Positions 13,872-14,368 of a stretch of 14,368 nt of DNA are shown here, in pieces. The notes beneath the pieces are model-generated. The model was given only the letters and a program-made list of their open reading frames with translations. It was not told the DNA's origin and searched no databases. Both the position numbers and the translations under genes were made by a program. The first letter of the stretch is position 1. Every line of letters starts with the position of its first letter. The stretch is from Competibacteraceae bacterium UBA3908 (GTDB lineage: Bacteria; Pseudomonadota; Gammaproteobacteria; Competibacterales; Competibacteraceae): the NCBI GenBank assembly GCA_002391525.1, contig DGFE01000267.1:31578-45945 (forward strand), read 5' to 3'.

Positions 13872-14349
13872 TCACAACCTCGGATCGACGGGTTCCGACT
13901 CCAGCGCCAGCACCCCGAACACGCACTCATGCACTCGGCGCAGCGGTTCGCGGGCGACGAAGCGTTCCAGCGCCTCCAGGCCGAGCGCGAACTCCCGCAA
14001 CGCCAGCGCCCGTTTGCCGCCCAGCGCGCGTTTCCGTAGCCGCGTCAGATGCCGGTCATCCGTGTATTCCGGCCCGTAGATGATGCGCAGATATTCCCGG
14101 CCCCGGCATTTGACCGCCGGCTGAATGTTGCCGTGGCCAGGTACAAAGGCCAGCGGCTTGACCACGATCCCCTCGCCGCCTTCCTGAGTCAGGCCCAGCC
14201 ACCAGTCTTGCAGGCTCTGGCAGGCCACCTCGTCGGCCAGTTCTACCACCCGGTATTCAGTCGCCAGCAACACCGGCGAACCCGCCGCCGCCAGCCGATG
14301 CAACTGTTCCATGTGCCAGGCGTGGGTCTGGTCGGCGTGAACCTTACCC
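13872..14349 (-). CDS. pnkp: Bacterial Pnkp, C-terminal part of the ligase domain (5' end cut by contig end)
   Basis: C-terminal 158 or so residues of a bacterial polynucleotide kinase-phosphatase-ligase (Pnkp), which with the methyltransferase Hen1 repairs RNAs cut by ribotoxins. The full family protein is about 850 residues: kinase, phosphatase, then adenylyltransferase/ligase. Only the end of the ligase module is here. GEGIVVKPLAF is nucleotidyltransferase motif IV and QPAVKCRGREYLRIIYGPEY contains motif V with its lysine. The closing segment (ALREFALGLEALERFV, then RRVHECVFGVLALESEPVDP) is strongly characteristic of bacterial Pnkp. Kinase P-loop, phosphatase and the ligase motif I lysine lie outside the window. 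Native sequence ends at about 14349; codons beyond are adapter. A gene for Hen1 is expected further right in the genome. Confidence 0.88.
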
Positions 14350-14368
14350 CTGTCTCTTATACACATCT
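14350..14368. other. Synthetic Tn5/Nextera mosaic-end adapter (contamination)
   Basis: The last 19 bases, CTGTCTCTTATACACATCT, are exactly the Tn5 mosaic-end sequence used in transposase-based library kits. Natural Tn5 outer and inner ends differ from it, so this is an untrimmed adapter and not a genomic transposon. Read on the minus strand it adds the false N-terminus MCIRDR to the Pnkp fragment. Confidence 0.97.

Noticed and set aside
14350..14368. A natural Tn5 or IS50 end
   Set aside because: The natural outer and inner ends differ at several positions from this hybrid mosaic end, which is made for library preparation, and it lies exactly at the sequence terminus.
1..14368. CRISPR arrays, tRNA, rRNA, insertion sequences or phage genes
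   Set aside because: No regularly spaced repeats, no cloverleaf-like conserved tRNA sequence and no transposase or phage protein was found on either strand by eye.

Overview
The window looks like a fragment of a GC-rich gammaproteobacterial chromosome. The evidence is gene order plus gene content: mlaE-D-C-B, ibaG, murA, hisG, hisD, hisC, a NIF3-type gene, petABC, sspB and a diaA-dolP pair. A member of the Chromatiales/Competibacter kind would fit, but the genus cannot be fixed from this sequence alone. The last 19 bases (14350-14368) are not genomic. They are the synthetic Tn5/Nextera mosaic-end adapter, so this is the end of a sequencing contig.

Left part (1-7418, all + strand). The window opens inside mlaE. 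Then follow mlaD, mlaC, mlaB (retrograde phospholipid transport), ibaG (BolA family), murA (first step of peptidoglycan synthesis), hisG, hisD, hisC (histidine synthesis) and a NIF3/YbgI protein. Spacing is tight, often a 1-4 base overlap. Only mlaB-ibaG (67 nt) and hisG-hisD (77 nt, with a hairpin) have noticeable gaps.

Middle (7419-10784, + strand). A 254-nt leader with two hairpins and a small tandem repeat precedes petA-petB-petC, the three subunits of the cytochrome bc1 complex, coupled by overlapping stop/start codons. A stem-loop follows, then sspB, the ClpXP adaptor. The sspA gene that commonly sits between petC and sspB in related bacteria is absent.

Right part (10785-14349). dolP and diaA lie on the minus strand, convergent with sspB. 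Divergent from diaA is a + strand operon azlC-azlD-rlaP, both junctions being ATGA overlaps. It couples a branched-chain amino-acid exporter pair to a nucleotidyltransferase of the RlaP family. Convergent with rlaP is the 3' end of a bacterial Pnkp gene (RNA end-healing and ligation), cut by the contig end. RlaP and Pnkp both belong to predicted or proven RNA repair systems, so the right edge is probably the border of an RNA-repair locus. This is the most biologically interesting part of the window.

No tRNA, rRNA, insertion sequence or CRISPR array was seen. No stretch over 300 bases lacks a gene.
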